Part shown: positions 46,361 through 58,451 of the stretch, one piece after another
Layout: each line of letters starts with the position of its first letter
How positions within the stretch are numbered: position 1 is the stretch's first letter
NCBI GenBank assembly: GCA_028023455.1
Contig: JAQFVV010012405.1
Location: 6,033,334 to 6,097,333, forward strand
Reading direction: 5' to 3'
DNA: 64,000 nt
Origin: Epiperipatus broadwayi
Lineage: Eukaryota > Onychophora > Udeonychophora > Euonychophora > Peripatidae
Notes under the pieces: generated by a model
The model's input: only the letters and a program-made list of their open reading frames with translations
What the model was told of the DNA's origin: nothing
The model's database searches: none
Translations under genes and position numbers: made by a program

Positions 46361-48287
46361 TGTATATTATAACTATTGGGCGGAGACTCTTTTCCTATCT
46401 GCCATACCAAAGCGCCATTAGACTATTAGAACTTAGAAAATTTAGAAGGTAGGCAGATACATACAGGTAAGATTCAACTTTTAATGACCAATAGCCCTAG
46501 TCACTAGCTCATGGAGAAGCTGAGTTTTATAATATAACATTTCAAACTAATTTTTAATTATCTATTTCAAAGTATTATTAATAAAGATCAAATAATAAGT
46601 CACTGCCAGTACTAGTAGGACAAACATTTATTATGCACACAACATATATTAAACGGATTTGAGGATTAGAATCTTTATTTAAACATTATTAGATTTAAAT
46701 CCTGATATTTATGTTAATATGCACAGATGGATGGGATTTTTATATAATTTAATATTTTTATATTGTGTTAAGCACAAATAGACTACATAGACTACACATT
46801 TAAAGACTCTCAAATCACTTAACCTCAGGTCAAAGATTCACAGCTAAAACCAACATTAGCTTACTAATATACTGATATGATCAATGCAAAATGAAGATGT
46901 TAGCATAAAAACCATGCTGTCAGGAATGTGCATCTGTAGCCTGATATTATTAAAGAAGTGATCCTCGTCCAGTACAAGAATGTGTGTCTGTCTGGCAAAG
47001 GAATCATATATAAACATATTGAGAAAGAAATGCTCCATATGGAAGGAGAGCAGTCCTTGCTGTCTTATGGCCCAATCCATAGAGCATAAGAAATCAAATG
47101 GAGTAAAAAATACTTCTACTACCCATTTTGGGTCATGCATTCAGTTGGGTATGATGCCCTATATGTTAACGTGACACAAGAAAATAAGAATCTAGTGCTT
47201 CCCAGATTACATTGGCATGAAACATCTGCACATCCCTCCACCAGCATTGATTCAATTATGAAACAATTAGCCCAAAATTAACACCCTATAATCTAACCTA
47301 AGCTTAATGAATCTATGTAACTATCTACACTTAACTTTAAATTTAGTAATTTAGTTAACAAAGATGGAAATGACTTATAACAAATTTGTTAAACATAAAA
47401 TAAATACTAATAAATAATTTAAAGTTTTTTTACTTGTCAGATAAGAGCTTACTTAAAATTTATGCCTAAGTTTACTAATTGAAAGATTGTTCAAATTTAG
47501 CTATTTAAAAGTTCATCTAGCATTAAAAAGTTCATACTTCCCATGGTATATCTTGATGAATCCACCGGGTTGCAGCAGGATTACTGAAGTCTATCCTAGC
47601 TATCACACTTTTGTATATATTGTTCTCCTTGGGGAAAAACTGCTGCTTGCTTTTTATTCAGGAACCATCACTTGGGAGGCTGCCTCAGGCAATGCAAATA
47701 AGGAAAACAAAATCTATTTCAAGACACCTATATCATGGAGTTCATAATACAGCTGCAAAATATTTTTAACCAATCACCACCACTCAATCAATAATATTTT
47801 TTTTAAAATTCTTTCTTCCTTTTTTTAATACTATTACACATCCCTTATCCCCAAATGTTTGGATCGATCACTCCTGATGTTGCTCCAATCTTATTGGTCA
47901 TGATGGTTTTACTTTCTGGACTGTGTATTTTTTGGTAACATCATTGGCCAGTTTGCTCCAAAGTGGGAAACACCATAATGTTTTAATTTTTATCTCTTTA
48001 TCTGACTTTCAATTATTTAAATGCACCAATTCCCTATTTGCATTGCATTATTACATTTTAATATAAAAATTATTTCCATCCTGTTAGTTTAAAACTAACT
48101 TTAAAATACATTAACAGCTTTTACTGTTCTTTTACTTTAAAATCCAATCTTTTTTATTTTGGATTTTTAACTTTTCTTATCACATTCTTTTAACTTTAAA
48201 TAATTTAATCAGACTACCATCAGTGCATTCTATATCTTATTATTTTTATATATATCCATTTTATTTACATATCTTATACCATTACAA
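46361..48287 (-). mobile_element. Solo-LTR-like element, copy A, about 1.93 kb
   Basis: On the minus strand it aligns over its whole length with 58635-60970 on the plus strand once the hAT insertion there is removed. Shared blocks include GTATGAAC, CTCTTATCTGAC, TTAATTTTGGGCTAA, TGTTTCAT, TCATTTTGCATTG, AGTAAGCTAATGTTGGTTT, CTCAGCTTCTCCATGAGCTA and GTATCTGCCTAC. Minus-strand ends are TGTAATGG and ATATACA, flanked by ATAT on both sides (46357-46360 and 48288-48291), a possible but low-complexity 4-bp duplication. TG...CA ends, length and lack of genes fit a solo LTR. The minus-strand frame of 94 codons at 46856-47140 is not preserved in copy B. Confidence 0.65.
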
Positions 48288-49242
48288 TATATATATTGTG
48301 CCCTTTTGTATGGGTCTCCATAAATTGTTGTATCAATCTATTTAAAAAATTTTAAATTTAAGATATATTTAGCTATATGATGTTAATTTTATTTATGATA
48401 ATCTTTTAAAAAGTGTAATTAAAGTAATTCATGAGTATTTGATATGTGAAAATTGTGCTGATGTTTGAGAGAGACGTTTCAATGGGAATGATAATGGTAT
48501 ATGGTTGGGAAAACTGGCCATAAGCAATACTGCATTAATAAATTTAATAAATAACTGTTTAAAGTTAAAGTTTTTAAAAGACAAGTTAAAATTAAATGCA
48601 TATATTTATTGTTGATAAAGATTAATATTTAATAAATGAATATAAATATTTTAATTATTAGTAGTACATGATAGAAGATTAATATTTGATTTTAATAATA
48701 TCGAATTATTATTTTAAAAATTGTTATAAGATATTATTTATTTTAAAAATATTTATTTTTAAAAAATGAATTGTTAGTTTATTTTTAGATTATTACAAGC
48801 GTTTGTAGCTTTGTTGTAAGAAAAACAGATGTTAGTTAGACACATACACACATGCTTGGGAGTTTTTTTTTAGTAAAGTTGCAAAACTATTTTAAAAATT
48901 CTGTTATAAAATTTATAAATATTATTTTGGCTATCATGAGATAAAAATAAAAATAATTAATGTGAAATATTAAATCTGATTTTTAAAATACTGCTTAAAA
49001 ACATAACGAATAAAAATAGACTTAATTTATTTATAAAAATAATCTTATAAAAGTTAAAAGTGAAATTAAGTAAGAAAGTATATTTTAAAAAAATGTTTAA
49101 TGGATTTAAATAAATGATAAAGATTAATTTAAGAATTTAATAATGTGATAAATAATAAATATTAAATAAGTCATTATTTATTTTTAATTCTGTCTTGTTG
49201 GTAAAATATGTAAATAAGCTAGCAAGTTGATTGTTTAATTCA
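48288..49242. other. AT-rich stretch without a gene
   Basis: Nothing was recognised. Confidence 0.35.
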
Positions 49243-49275
49243 CCAATCAGGTGAGGAGTTTCTTCCGGTATAAAA
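49243..49275 (+). promoter_or_regulatory. Promoter-like CCAAT and TATA pair
   Basis: CCAAT at 49243-49247 precedes a GC-flanked TATA box (GGTATAAAACC, TATAAAA at 49269-49275). A start site would fall near 49300, in GGAGGGGATAGTGATTG. In this AT-rich DNA a bare TATAAA means little, but the CCAAT spacing and the locally higher GC content make it stand out. It could drive a host transcript or belong to an LTR. Confidence 0.25.
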
Positions 49276-49499
49276 CCAAGGTTCAATTGTTCGGAGGGGA
49301 TAGTGATTGAAATTCTTAAAGTAAAGTGTGCTATTAGAAATAGCTAAGTAATTATAGACGCTCTCAAAATCGTTTTAAAATTATAAGAGAGTAGTTTTTT
49401 TAAAATAATTTATAAAAGTTTACCGACAAATATGCAGTGTTAATTTTAATTATAATTTCCTATCGTCTTGATCAAAGCTCAATTTACTATCAAATAGTC

Positions 49500-49631
49500 A
49501 TGGAAACATCGTATAAGGATGAAATGTATTGGAGACTTTATACTGAAAATTTAACAGACGCTGGATTAACTAGGAGAGTTATTAAATGCATAAAAGTAAT
49601 ACGTTGGACTTTGTATAAATTTAAAAGCTAA
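49500..49631 (+). other. Small open frame downstream of the promoter-like site
   Basis: A 43-codon frame starts at the ATG at 49500 (METSYKDEMYWRLYTENLTD at its start) and ends at 49631. Its composition is less AT-driven than other short frames here, with two tryptophans and several acidic residues. It has no recognised domain. It may be the first coding exon of something or chance. Confidence 0.15.
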
Positions 49632-49639
49632 TGGTAGTT

Positions 49640-51689
49640 AATTTTTATAAAATAGATATTTAAAAGAATGAAAAATACTTCTTTATGAAGAAAGTATTTG
49701 TAAATTATAAATCTAAGTATATAACTTAGTAAAGATGGTAAATAATAATGATTACATAAATACTTGCCTTGTGAAGTCTTTATGGTTTAAAAGACTAAAT
49801 TTTAACAGTTTTAAAAGGCAAATAAATTGGAAATTTAATGGGTAAAGAAATACCTGTAAATAAAGTTATTATATTATTAAAGTCTGAACGCTGGCCGTAC
49901 AGAAGAATCTAAAAGTAATCTTACCTAAATATTCGTTAAGGAATGCGCAAATAAAAAATATACGTGGATATCCAAGTCAATTTTAGAACAATTAAAAAAG
50001 AATTTATAAACTATTGACTAATTCTAAAATAATAACTTTTAAGTAATTTTTCTTAAAGAAAGGAATATGGATCTCATAAACTATTTTAATTATTATTTTA
50101 TTCTTATGGTGGAACTGACTTTGACTTTTATTTTTTATTTTTTTTAAAAAAAGAACGTTTTCATTTATTCCATAAAAACTTTTAAAAAACACGTGATGTA
50201 CCGGAAAAGGAAGTAATGTTTGGTGAAAATTTGTGCCTAGGAAAAAGAACAATTATAGCTGGAAGAAGACACCGTTGGATTTTATGTAATATGTTTTATT
50301 TATTAACTAACATAAATATTTAATTAATTATTGATTTATTAAAGATAGGAAAGGTACATTTACATTTTTTTTTCTTTAAAAGCTAAATATTAATATAACA
50401 TTTTATTGCATAAAGTTTATTTTATAATTATACAACACGTAATATTTTAAAGAATAATTGTTGAGTGTAAATGTGAAATTATTTTGTAAAACTGAAATCT
50501 TGGAGGACATCGTGTGATGGACTGTACATTGAAGTATCATTTATGGTAAAAATTATGTAATAATAATAATTTGATGTATTTGCTATGTTTTCTTTAGATC
50601 AACCAAATGTTATTTGATTGTTGAATGAATGTATTAATATTTAAATAATATACACGCATAAGATTAATAATAGCAGTTTTATTTTAATATGCATATTTTA
50701 AATTGATGATGTAAATTTAGTACAACATAATATGAGAACCTAGAAATAATTATATGATTCTTTCGTGAATAAATTTTAATGTTTCTGTTACAATATTAGG
50801 AATTAGATTTATTATTAGTGTAAGTTATTTATTTTTTTCTTTTCAAGTTAGTAAGAAGTATATAAAATCTATATTTTATTTTTTTATTTTATTAGATAAG
50901 TAAGTTAATTTTACATAGAAATTCATATTTTGATTGAAGGCTTATTGTATATAGAAGATGAGGTATAAGAGAGTTTGGATCGTTATTATTTTTTGTTTTA
51001 AAATTGGTCATTTGTTTTTCTGAAATTAAATAAGGTTAAAATGACTTTTGTAGATAGAAGTTTATTAGGAAGGAATAAGAATAACAAGTAAAGAAAAGTA
51101 ATGATTTTAAATAGAAAAGAATCATAGAATTTTATTTAATATAATACTTTATAAAAATTTGAAATTGTTGAATAATTTTAAATATTATTTTAAAAGAACA
51201 TATACGTATTGCATATTTTGATAAGACATGTAGTATGACATTATATCGGAAGGACATAAATAATTATAATCAATAATTGTTATTATATTACAAAGTTATA
51301 TCAGTTTATACATTAATTGATCTTTGAGTAATATTAATAGTAAATGTAATACATACTAGTACATTATAATCTAAATAGCAGTAAGACTTCAGTGAAGTAG
51401 CATTTTAATTATTAAAGTATGTTTATTTACATATATGCTACATGAATGATATTTCACATAAAACCTTTTCTTATATTAATTGATAACAAATGATGTTTGT
51501 TAAAATTAAAGTCATAAACTTAATTGAATGTTATTGATAGAACATTTAATAAATGTATAAATTATCTACTTATGATTATGGAAATAGTAACAGTGTAAAA
51601 ATCTTGTATTATCATTTTTCTTATTTTGTTTTATTTTCTTTAGTTCCATTTGTAAATGTAAATAGTGTAAATAAGTTATATGTTAAAGT
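49640..51689. other. AT-rich stretch without a recognised gene
   Basis: Purine-rich on the plus strand in places (50150-50270). The part after about 51100 may be a faint extension of repeat family C. No frame shows a motif. Confidence 0.35.
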
Positions 51690-52440
51690 TGATGTAAATA
51701 AATTTGTTTAAGTTGTTTAAAAGATGTGTCGAATTCATTATTTTACACCACAGCATTTGACAACAGATAATTTGAATAAACATAATATTTGCACAATATG
51801 AATTTATTATTTTATTATTTGAAAAAGAAACACAATATTTTCTTAATATAATTTATAGAAATTGATTGACATTGACATATAATATTACAATGGTCATAAA
51901 GTAATTATAATGCACAATATAAGAGTATAATATTATTTATTGCCACAGATTGTTAAATTATAAGATTTTGGTCTATTTTAAAATTAAGATACTATATGGA
52001 AATGAAGACATGTATATGATTTACTTATTTTCTTAATGATTAATGGTATAGTCAAATAGATAAGATTAAGCTATCCACTAAAGATTATTATTGTTAGTGA
52101 TTATTATTAGAATAAGTTAGGTGTATTTAGGTTTGATATTAAATCCCTTATCATTCCTATCTACACGAATTATTATTACTTTAAGATAATTAGAAGAACC
52201 TGAGATCATTTCAATTATATTTCCTTAACAAAAAATTGAGATTTATTTATCTATTATTATTAAAGATAGTTCATTTATAAAAGTCATAAGAGTGCTGTAG
52301 AGTTAGTAATGAGATAATTAGAAGTATTAGTATTCTTATGCCATTGAGACAGTGTCTTGGAAAGACATTGACTCAATGTAAGTCCAATTACCAATTGTAA
52401 CTTCACTTCACAGTCTCATGATTTTAATTAAATACTTATT
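51690..52440 (+). repeat. Diverged dispersed repeat, copy 2 (family C)
   Basis: Collinear with the minus strand of 2890-3650: CAGATAATTTGAAT, ATAATATTTGCACAA, TGATATTAAATCCCTTATCA, AACCTGAGATCATTT. Class unknown. Confidence 0.6.
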
Positions 52441-52838
52441 TAATTAGTACATTATATTGAACTATATTAATCTGATAAGTTATAATATTATAAAAATATA
52501 TTAAAGATAGTTGTACATATTTTAGCTGAGCATAATGATTTAATTGAGCTAGTCATATTTTAAATTATATCATATATCGAGAAGTGAGGGTACAATATAT
52601 ATAATAAATGTAAAATAAAAGAGGCTATGTTGATTTCAAGAAATCATCAAATGTTAATGAATCACCAGTCATCAAATGTTAAGATAACAGAATTGTGGGA
52701 AATCTGAATTGAACTATGGGTATTGTTAAGGGTTGTCTCGTTTTGATTATTCAACGTTATATAGTTGATAAAGACTACAAAGTGTATAGTCGAAAGTACT
52801 TCTAAAAGAATATAATTTATATAAATTGTACTGTATTT

Positions 52839-52840
<2 letters not shown>
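52441..52840. other. AT-rich stretch without a gene
   Basis: Nothing was recognised. Confidence 0.35.
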
Positions 52841-52892
<52 letters not shown>

Positions 52893-52917
52893 TATATATA
52901 TATATATATATATATAT
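52841..52917. repeat. AT dinucleotide microsatellite
   Basis: An almost pure (AT)n tract with one short interruption near 52890. Minus-strand frames that translate as YIYIYI repeats come from it. Confidence 0.95.
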
Positions 52918-53460
52918 TGTAAGGGTTCTATGCTTCTCCATTTGTGTGGACTTATGCTATTTGTATGAAATATATTAATGAAATTTATTCATGAATGAAA
53001 TCTTTTATATATGATGCACTGAGGTGGACTTATAGTAGCCATAGACCTGACGGCAAGTTATTCTAAACTTCATCTCCCAAAGAAAAAAAATAAACATAAT
53101 GACATATGTATATAGATAATCAGCATTAGTTTCTTATAAGCCCTAATTAATGTTTCCTGATCAGTATATTTTATGGATATCAGCATTATCTGATTCCAAG
53201 AGCCAATCCTATGCTTTCCATATGAATTATACTGACGAATTTAATAAGAGCCATGATAGTATATTAATAAAACCCTGACCACTAGCTAGCTCACTTAGGG
53301 TGAGTAGTATTTAAACTGATGGAGACATGTTAATACAAAGTAATTCACACTAAACTATTTTTAAAAATAACATACATACATTTTGACTAAATGAATAACT
53401 ATTAAAATAAGAAACAAAATAATGGCGCTCAATTGTTTAATAAAAATGTAAATAAATAAA
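52918..53460 (-). mobile_element. LTR (3' copy) of a minus-strand LTR retrotransposon
   Basis: It aligns over its length with 57543-58104: TGTAAGGGTTCTA start, CATTTGTGTGGACTTATGCT, TTTATTCATGAATGAAA, GCACTGAGGTGGACTTATAG, CAGCATTAGTTTCTTATA, AATTAATGTTTCCTGATCAG, CAAAATAATGGCGCTCAATT. Element orientation is set by the primer site next to the other copy. The inner border is eroded and a foldback element begins at 53470, so the polypurine tract is not visible. Confidence 0.65.
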
Positions 53461-53469
53461 TATATATAT

Positions 53470-53794
53470 ATGTTACTAGATGGAGCTTTACCAATAGCCC
53501 ACTATCAAGCTTAGTTTACATAAACAGTGAGAGAGATAGAATTCAATATCTCTTTCAAATTATCTCCAACCTTTAAACAAAGGTTTTGAGCTAGTTGGCT
53601 CACAGCAGTAAAGGGTAGGAAGACCAGAAACTAGATCTAAACTCCAACTCTACTAAACAGCATTTATGAAACTCATTTCTATCAGTTTGAAAGGTTGGAG
53701 ACAATTTGAAAGAGATATTGAATTCTATCTCTCTCAGTGTTTATGTAAACTCAGCTTGATAGTGGGCTATTGGTAAAGCTCCATCTAGTGAACA
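53470..53794. mobile_element. Foldback element, 325 bp, about 105-bp arms
   Basis: The left arm (ACTAGATGGAGCTTTACCAA, TAGCCCACTATC, GAGATAGAATTCAATATCTC) pairs almost perfectly with the right arm (GATAGTGGGCTATTGG, TAAAGCTCCATCTAGT). The centre (53570-53690) is unpaired. High arm identity suggests a young element inserted at the edge of the LTR retrotransposon. Confidence 0.8.
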
Positions 53795-53879
53795 TAAATT
53801 GCAAGCTATAGCAAGTTACGAAATATATAACTTGTTTTGTTTACATATATATATATACACACACACAACTCATCTACAG

Positions 53880-55110
53880 AAAACATTGGATTTCCACCAA
53901 CCCAGAGAACAAGCTGAATTTAAAAGTGCTTTTAATACAGTAGATCATATACAGATATTGAGAGAAGTTATAGAAAGGACAAATGAATATGAGTTACCAC
54001 TATGCTTTGGATTTGTAGATTATGAAAAGGCATTTGATTTTATAAACATTTCTTCAGTGATTAAAGCATTGCATCATCAAGATATAGTTCCAGGCTAGTG
54101 TCATATTTTAAAGAATATTTATAAAAATACAACAGCAACAATTAGATTACATAATGATATTGGGAAAGTCAACATTGAGAAGGGTGTAAGACAGGGTGAC
54201 TCCATATCTTCAAAACTTTTTACAGCAGTGCTGCAAGAAGTATTTTGTGGATTAAAATAGGAAGCTAAAGAAGTGAAAGTAAATGGAGATTATTTAAATC
54301 ATTTAGATTTTGCAGATGATGTAGTTGTTTTTGCAAATAATGCTTTAGAGTTGCAGGAAATGTTGCAGTAGTTATCAGATGAAAGTAAGAAAGTAGGACT
54401 AAAGATAAATGCTAAAAAGACTAATGTAATCTTTAATGGATTTTCTCATAATATAAAAATAAAGATTGATTATGATGAGTTAGAAGAAGTTACCAGTTAC
54501 AAATACCTTGATCAGAAGTTAACAGTTCCAAATACCTTGATCAGATTATTAATACAGATGGAAGCATAATAGATGAAATTAATCATAAAATTAAACTTGG
54601 TTAGAGTGCTTTTGGTAGAAATAACTTGATACTAAAAGGAAATATGCCTATGTGTTTGAAAAAGAAGATTTTTAATAAATGTATTTTACCAGTTCTTACT
54701 TATGCATTTATGACTTGGACACTTAATAGAAGCAGAGACTTCATACTTCTCAAAGAAGTATAGAGAGATGCATGCTGGGAGTAATGAGAAAGGATCAAAA
54801 ATGCAATATATGGATAAAAGAACAAACAGGTGTTACTGACCTCATTGAAAAAATTAAAAGATTGGAGTTGGACATATTGTTAGAAGAGATGATAATAGAT
54901 GGACAATTGATATATTAAACTAGATTCCAAGAGATTGTAAAAGACCCAGAAAGAGACCACATGTGATATGGATGGATGGAATAAGAAAGTGTGCAGGGTG
55001 ATGTGGAGAAGAGAAGCTAAAGATCAGAGTAGATGGATTGAGCTTGGAGAGACCTTCAGTATGTAGAAGATTGATAATGGTTGTTGTTGATGATGATATC
55101 TTTAATAGTT
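53880..55110 (+). mobile_element. RTE-like relic, 5' truncated, best preserved of three
   Basis: Starts at DFHQPREQAEF (about 53888), continues NTVDHIQILREVIERTNEYE, LCFGFVDYEKAFDFI, KGVRQGDSIS (about 54182-54210), LDFADDVVVFANN (about 54303-54340, intact FADD box), GLKINAKKTNVIFNGF, TSYKYLDQ, and near the end RRDDNRWTIDILN, RPRKRPHVIWMDGIRKCAG. The first third is open for 99 codons; later parts have frameshifts. A 30-bp internal direct duplication (AGTTACAAATACCTTGATCAG and its near copy) lies at about 54494-54545. The end, with TTGATGATGAT, is the usual tail type of this group. It is nested between the two LTRs. Confidence 0.85.
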
Positions 55111-55500
55111 AGTAATTGTTATTTAATACAGAGATTAAATATTTATCTTTAGTATTGTTTATATGACTTAAATATAAAGAAATTACAAACTGTAAATATA
55201 AGATTTATAATTCGTACAATTATAAATTTGGAAGAACATATATATTACTTTTAGTCCCTACAGAAATTAGATCATTCATATGCATGCAGAAAGTAAACTT
55301 ACTTGGTAAAATCTATGGCCATAGAGAGTGTCCAAAAAGAGTGCCTTTGCTTTTAAAACTTCCAATGAAACAATAATGAATCATAATATTTGACAAGACG
55401 AATTTGAATGGATGGGGACTTCAACTTTGAACAATGACAAAATAACATAGCTCTTTTTGTTTCCTTTGTGGAGCAGTGCGATAAATGCCCAGAACCAACA

Positions 55501-55682
55501 TGCTCATGTTAGCTGGCATATATATTTTTCAATATCATAAGACAATTACTTTGAATATTTGTTAATACACAACAGTTACAAGATAATCATATGCTCATGT
55601 TAGCTGGCATATATATTTTTCAATATCATAAGACAATTACTTTGAATATTTGTTAATACACAACAGTTACAAGATAATCATA
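55501..55682 (+). repeat. Perfect tandem duplication, 2 x 91 bp
   Basis: The block from TGCTCATGTTAGCTGGCATA to AAGATAATCATA occurs at 55501-55591 and 55592-55682 without visible differences. It is a recent local duplication or an assembly artefact. Confidence 0.9.
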
Positions 55683-57523
55683 ATAATCCTCATCTATTCT
55701 CTTGATTTTTCTATTTATATTTTCTTTCTTTTTTTTTTTAGAAAGTTCTATCTCCTTTTTCTGATGCAGTACTTCCCATTACTCCTCAAAATGTCTGATA
55801 CTTTTACCATTATCCTATGTGATCCCCTTAGTCCAACACACCACTGTCTCTAATCCATCTCTGTTGTCTTCTTTTTTTTTTTTTTACAAAAAAAAATCTT
55901 TTAATAAGTATTTTTATCTTAACATTTTGTTAGAAACTTTTTAAAAAATAACTTTATGCAATACCTATGGTGAAAGCATTCTGTAGATAACATTTATTTC
56001 ATTTTTCATCATTTATATATTTTATTTTTATTAAATAAAACAAAATTATACACAATAAAAAATATATATTATATGCTTTTCTAGAAAATTCTTTTTATAC
56101 ATTTGATTATATAATAACATATATATACACATACTCCACTAAAACAAATGAGGTCACCTCCCCCAGCCTATCTTGCCTAATTTTTTCAGTCATTTTGAAT
56201 TAGTCAAATATATACATCTGATTATTACATCTGTTTATATGTGTGGCTATGTAAAGAGCCTTTAACTCGTAACAGAGTTCAAATCTGGTTCCTGTTGCAA
56301 TACCCTCCTTTTGAAAGCCTTCAAACATGGTCTACATATTTAGATGGCTTAAACTTAAGCAAAAAAACCTTAATAAATTCATCATTTACATCGTTAACCT
56401 TTATCTAACTTTTTATACATTATGCAGCTCCAAAACCAAAAGAGAAACCTGACCTACCAATCTGACAATAAACAATGTTTTTGACCACCACCAACAAGCA
56501 AATAATGTGTTACATCCAATATACAATCAACTCTTCTCCAGTTTAAATTTGGCCACACGACCCCAAGAAAATCATAAATGTAAGAATATTACCACACTCT
56601 GCTGCTTCTTAGCCTTATGACTGTGGAAAATTCCGGAACAACACCTGACTCTTGTTGCAAGATTTAGGGTTAAATCTGTATTTCCCAAGACCCTGTTCAC
56701 TTCTGGAGTCTTGTAAGTGGGACAGTATCTGTACACAATGCTCTCCTTTTAGTCTTTCTGGCTTTAGGTTAATAGCAGATTTTTGTCATCTGCATCATAA
56801 AAGATTCTGTAGATTCTTACCCTAGGTCAAAGCCACATCTGGAATCAAGAGCCACCATACATGGTACATAACACCCCACAATCTGATCTAGCAGCTAAGA
56901 TCCCACCATCCACTGTCGAAATTGAGAGACCACTCCTCTCCCAAAGCTCCACAGCCACAACTTTACTGATCTAATTCTCGGAAATTGATGAACACTAAAC
57001 ACATACATTACATCATGACTAATTTTAGAATATATATTTATATACATTTTTTTTTTGATAATTTGATTAATGGCTGTTTTTTGATGTCAGTAGACATGAC
57101 CTTTTTCTCCAATCATAGGTCAGCCTAAACAGCAGTCACCGTTCTTCACTTCTACCATACAATTTTGGTACTATTTCACTGTCTTATTTTCTACAGTTTT
57201 TTGGTTTTCAATTTAGGTGCCAATCATTTTTGTTCAATCTTGTCGCTATTTAATTCACTGTAATTTGCTTATGATGGCTATTTTTCTTATGTCAGACATC
57301 GGATTGATGCCATAAACTTTTTAAATGTTCTAAAAGAGTTTCTCCCATTTGACTGGCAAACACCAAAACCTATAAGAATTTGTTTACATTAGCCTGGGCC
57401 AGGGTATACTTTGTTGCAACTTCTCACCCTTCTGCTATTTTTATCTAGTTACCTGATTTTTCTTTTCTTTACATATGTCCTGACTCTCAACTTATCTTCA
57501 ATTTCATCTATATTTTGTTTCTT
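55683..57523 (-). mobile_element. Interior of the LTR retrotransposon, coding content lost
   Basis: This lies between the 3' LTR with its insertions and the primer site, where gag and pol should be on the minus strand. It is visibly richer in C on the plus strand between 56550 and 57000, but neither strand shows a protease, reverse transcriptase or integrase block I can defend. At 56170-56300 lies a repeat (GTTCAAATCTGGTTCCTGTT) that recurs at 58452-58583. Most of pol has been deleted or is unreadable. Confidence 0.4.
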
Positions 57524-57541
57524 CTCCCATATTGGGCACCA
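57524..57541 (-). other. Primer binding site, decayed lysine-tRNA type
   Basis: One base inside the LTR end the minus strand reads TGGTGCCCAATATGGGAG. The canonical site complementary to the 3' end of tRNA-Lys(1,2) is TGGCGCCCAACGTGGGGC. Most differences are transitions, three of them at CpG positions, as decay by methylation would give. This fixes the element on the minus strand with its 5' LTR at 57543-58104. Confidence 0.7.
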
Positions 57542-57542
57542 T

Positions 57543-58104
57543 TGTAATGGGTTCTACCCTTTCCCATTTGTACTTTGTTGGATTTATGCTATCTTTATGA
57601 AATATATTACTTATTACTAACAAAATTTATTCATGAATGAAACCTTTTATCTATAATGCACTGAGATGGACTTATAGTAGCTATAGATCTGGAGGCAAGT
57701 TATTCTAAAACTTCATCTCCCAAAGAACAAAAAGCAATAAATATAATGTTTTATATATATATACACATACTCAGCATTAGTTTTTCATAATCCTTAATTA
57801 ATGTTTCCTGATCAGTATATTTATGAATATCAACATTATCTGATTCCAAGTGTCAATCGTATGCCTTACATAAGAATTATAATGATGGGTTTAATAAGAA
57901 CAATGATAGTGTATTAATGAAAGCCCAACCACTAGCGAGCTCACTCAGGGTGGGTAGTACTTAAACTGACAGAGACATGTTAATACAGAGTAATTTGCAC
58001 TAAGCTATTTTTTAAAAAAGTATACATATGTTTTGACTAAATGAATAATTATCAAAATAAAAAACAAAATAATGGAACTCAATTGTTTAATAAAAATATA
58101 AGCA
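57543..58104 (-). mobile_element. LTR (5' copy) of the minus-strand LTR retrotransposon, 562 bp
   Basis: On the minus strand it starts TGCTTATATTTTTATTAAAC and ends CATTACA, so it has TG...CA ends, and the primer site follows after one base. The outer flank 58105-58109 is TATAT, the same as 52913-52917 before the other LTR; this fits a 5-bp duplication, but the sequence is simple. The two LTRs have clearly diverged, so the insertion is old. Confidence 0.7.
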
Positions 58105-58130
58105 TATATATATAATTAGATTCCAACCAG

Positions 58131-58430
58131 TAACCACCTAAACATTCACAGTAAAATATAGTAATCAATATATTTCACTGCTGTCAAGGCAACCTTCACA
58201 CCTTTTAATAGCAGGAATGGAAATCCATTCTTACTAATGGTCCATTGAATATATATGGACACTTAAAGATTGCAACTTGACTACAGAGTATGAAATATTG
58301 ATACATTGAAGTTTAAATAAGCTTCTTTAAACATGAAATAAACATGGCACTGTAATGCAGACTAATAAATAGTCAATTAACATTACAAACTGCAATATTT
58401 TTAAATTGCCCATGTATTATTTAGAAATAA
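58131..58430 (+). repeat. Single diverged unit of family T
   Basis: CACTGCTGTCAAGGCAACCT, GGAATGGAAATCCATTCTTA, GATTGCAACTTGACTACAGA, AAGTTTAAATAAGCTT and ATGCAGACTAATAAATAGTC follow the order of the 10180-11050 units. Confidence 0.75.
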
Positions 58431-58451
58431 TAAGCGAAAAAAAAGAAGAGC

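Noticed and set aside
46856-47140. 94-codon minus-strand frame with tryptophans and histidines as a gene
   Set aside because: It lies in the 1.9-kb LTR-like repeat and is not open in the homologous copy at 58635-60970.
52662-52941. Minus-strand frames with YIYIYI repeats
   Set aside because: They are translations of the AT microsatellite.
56550-57000. Plus-strand retroviral-type protease and zinc-knuckle remnant
   Set aside because: A few residues such as RLFV and a cysteine-rich stretch looked suggestive, but they need several frame changes, and the primer site puts the element on the other strand.
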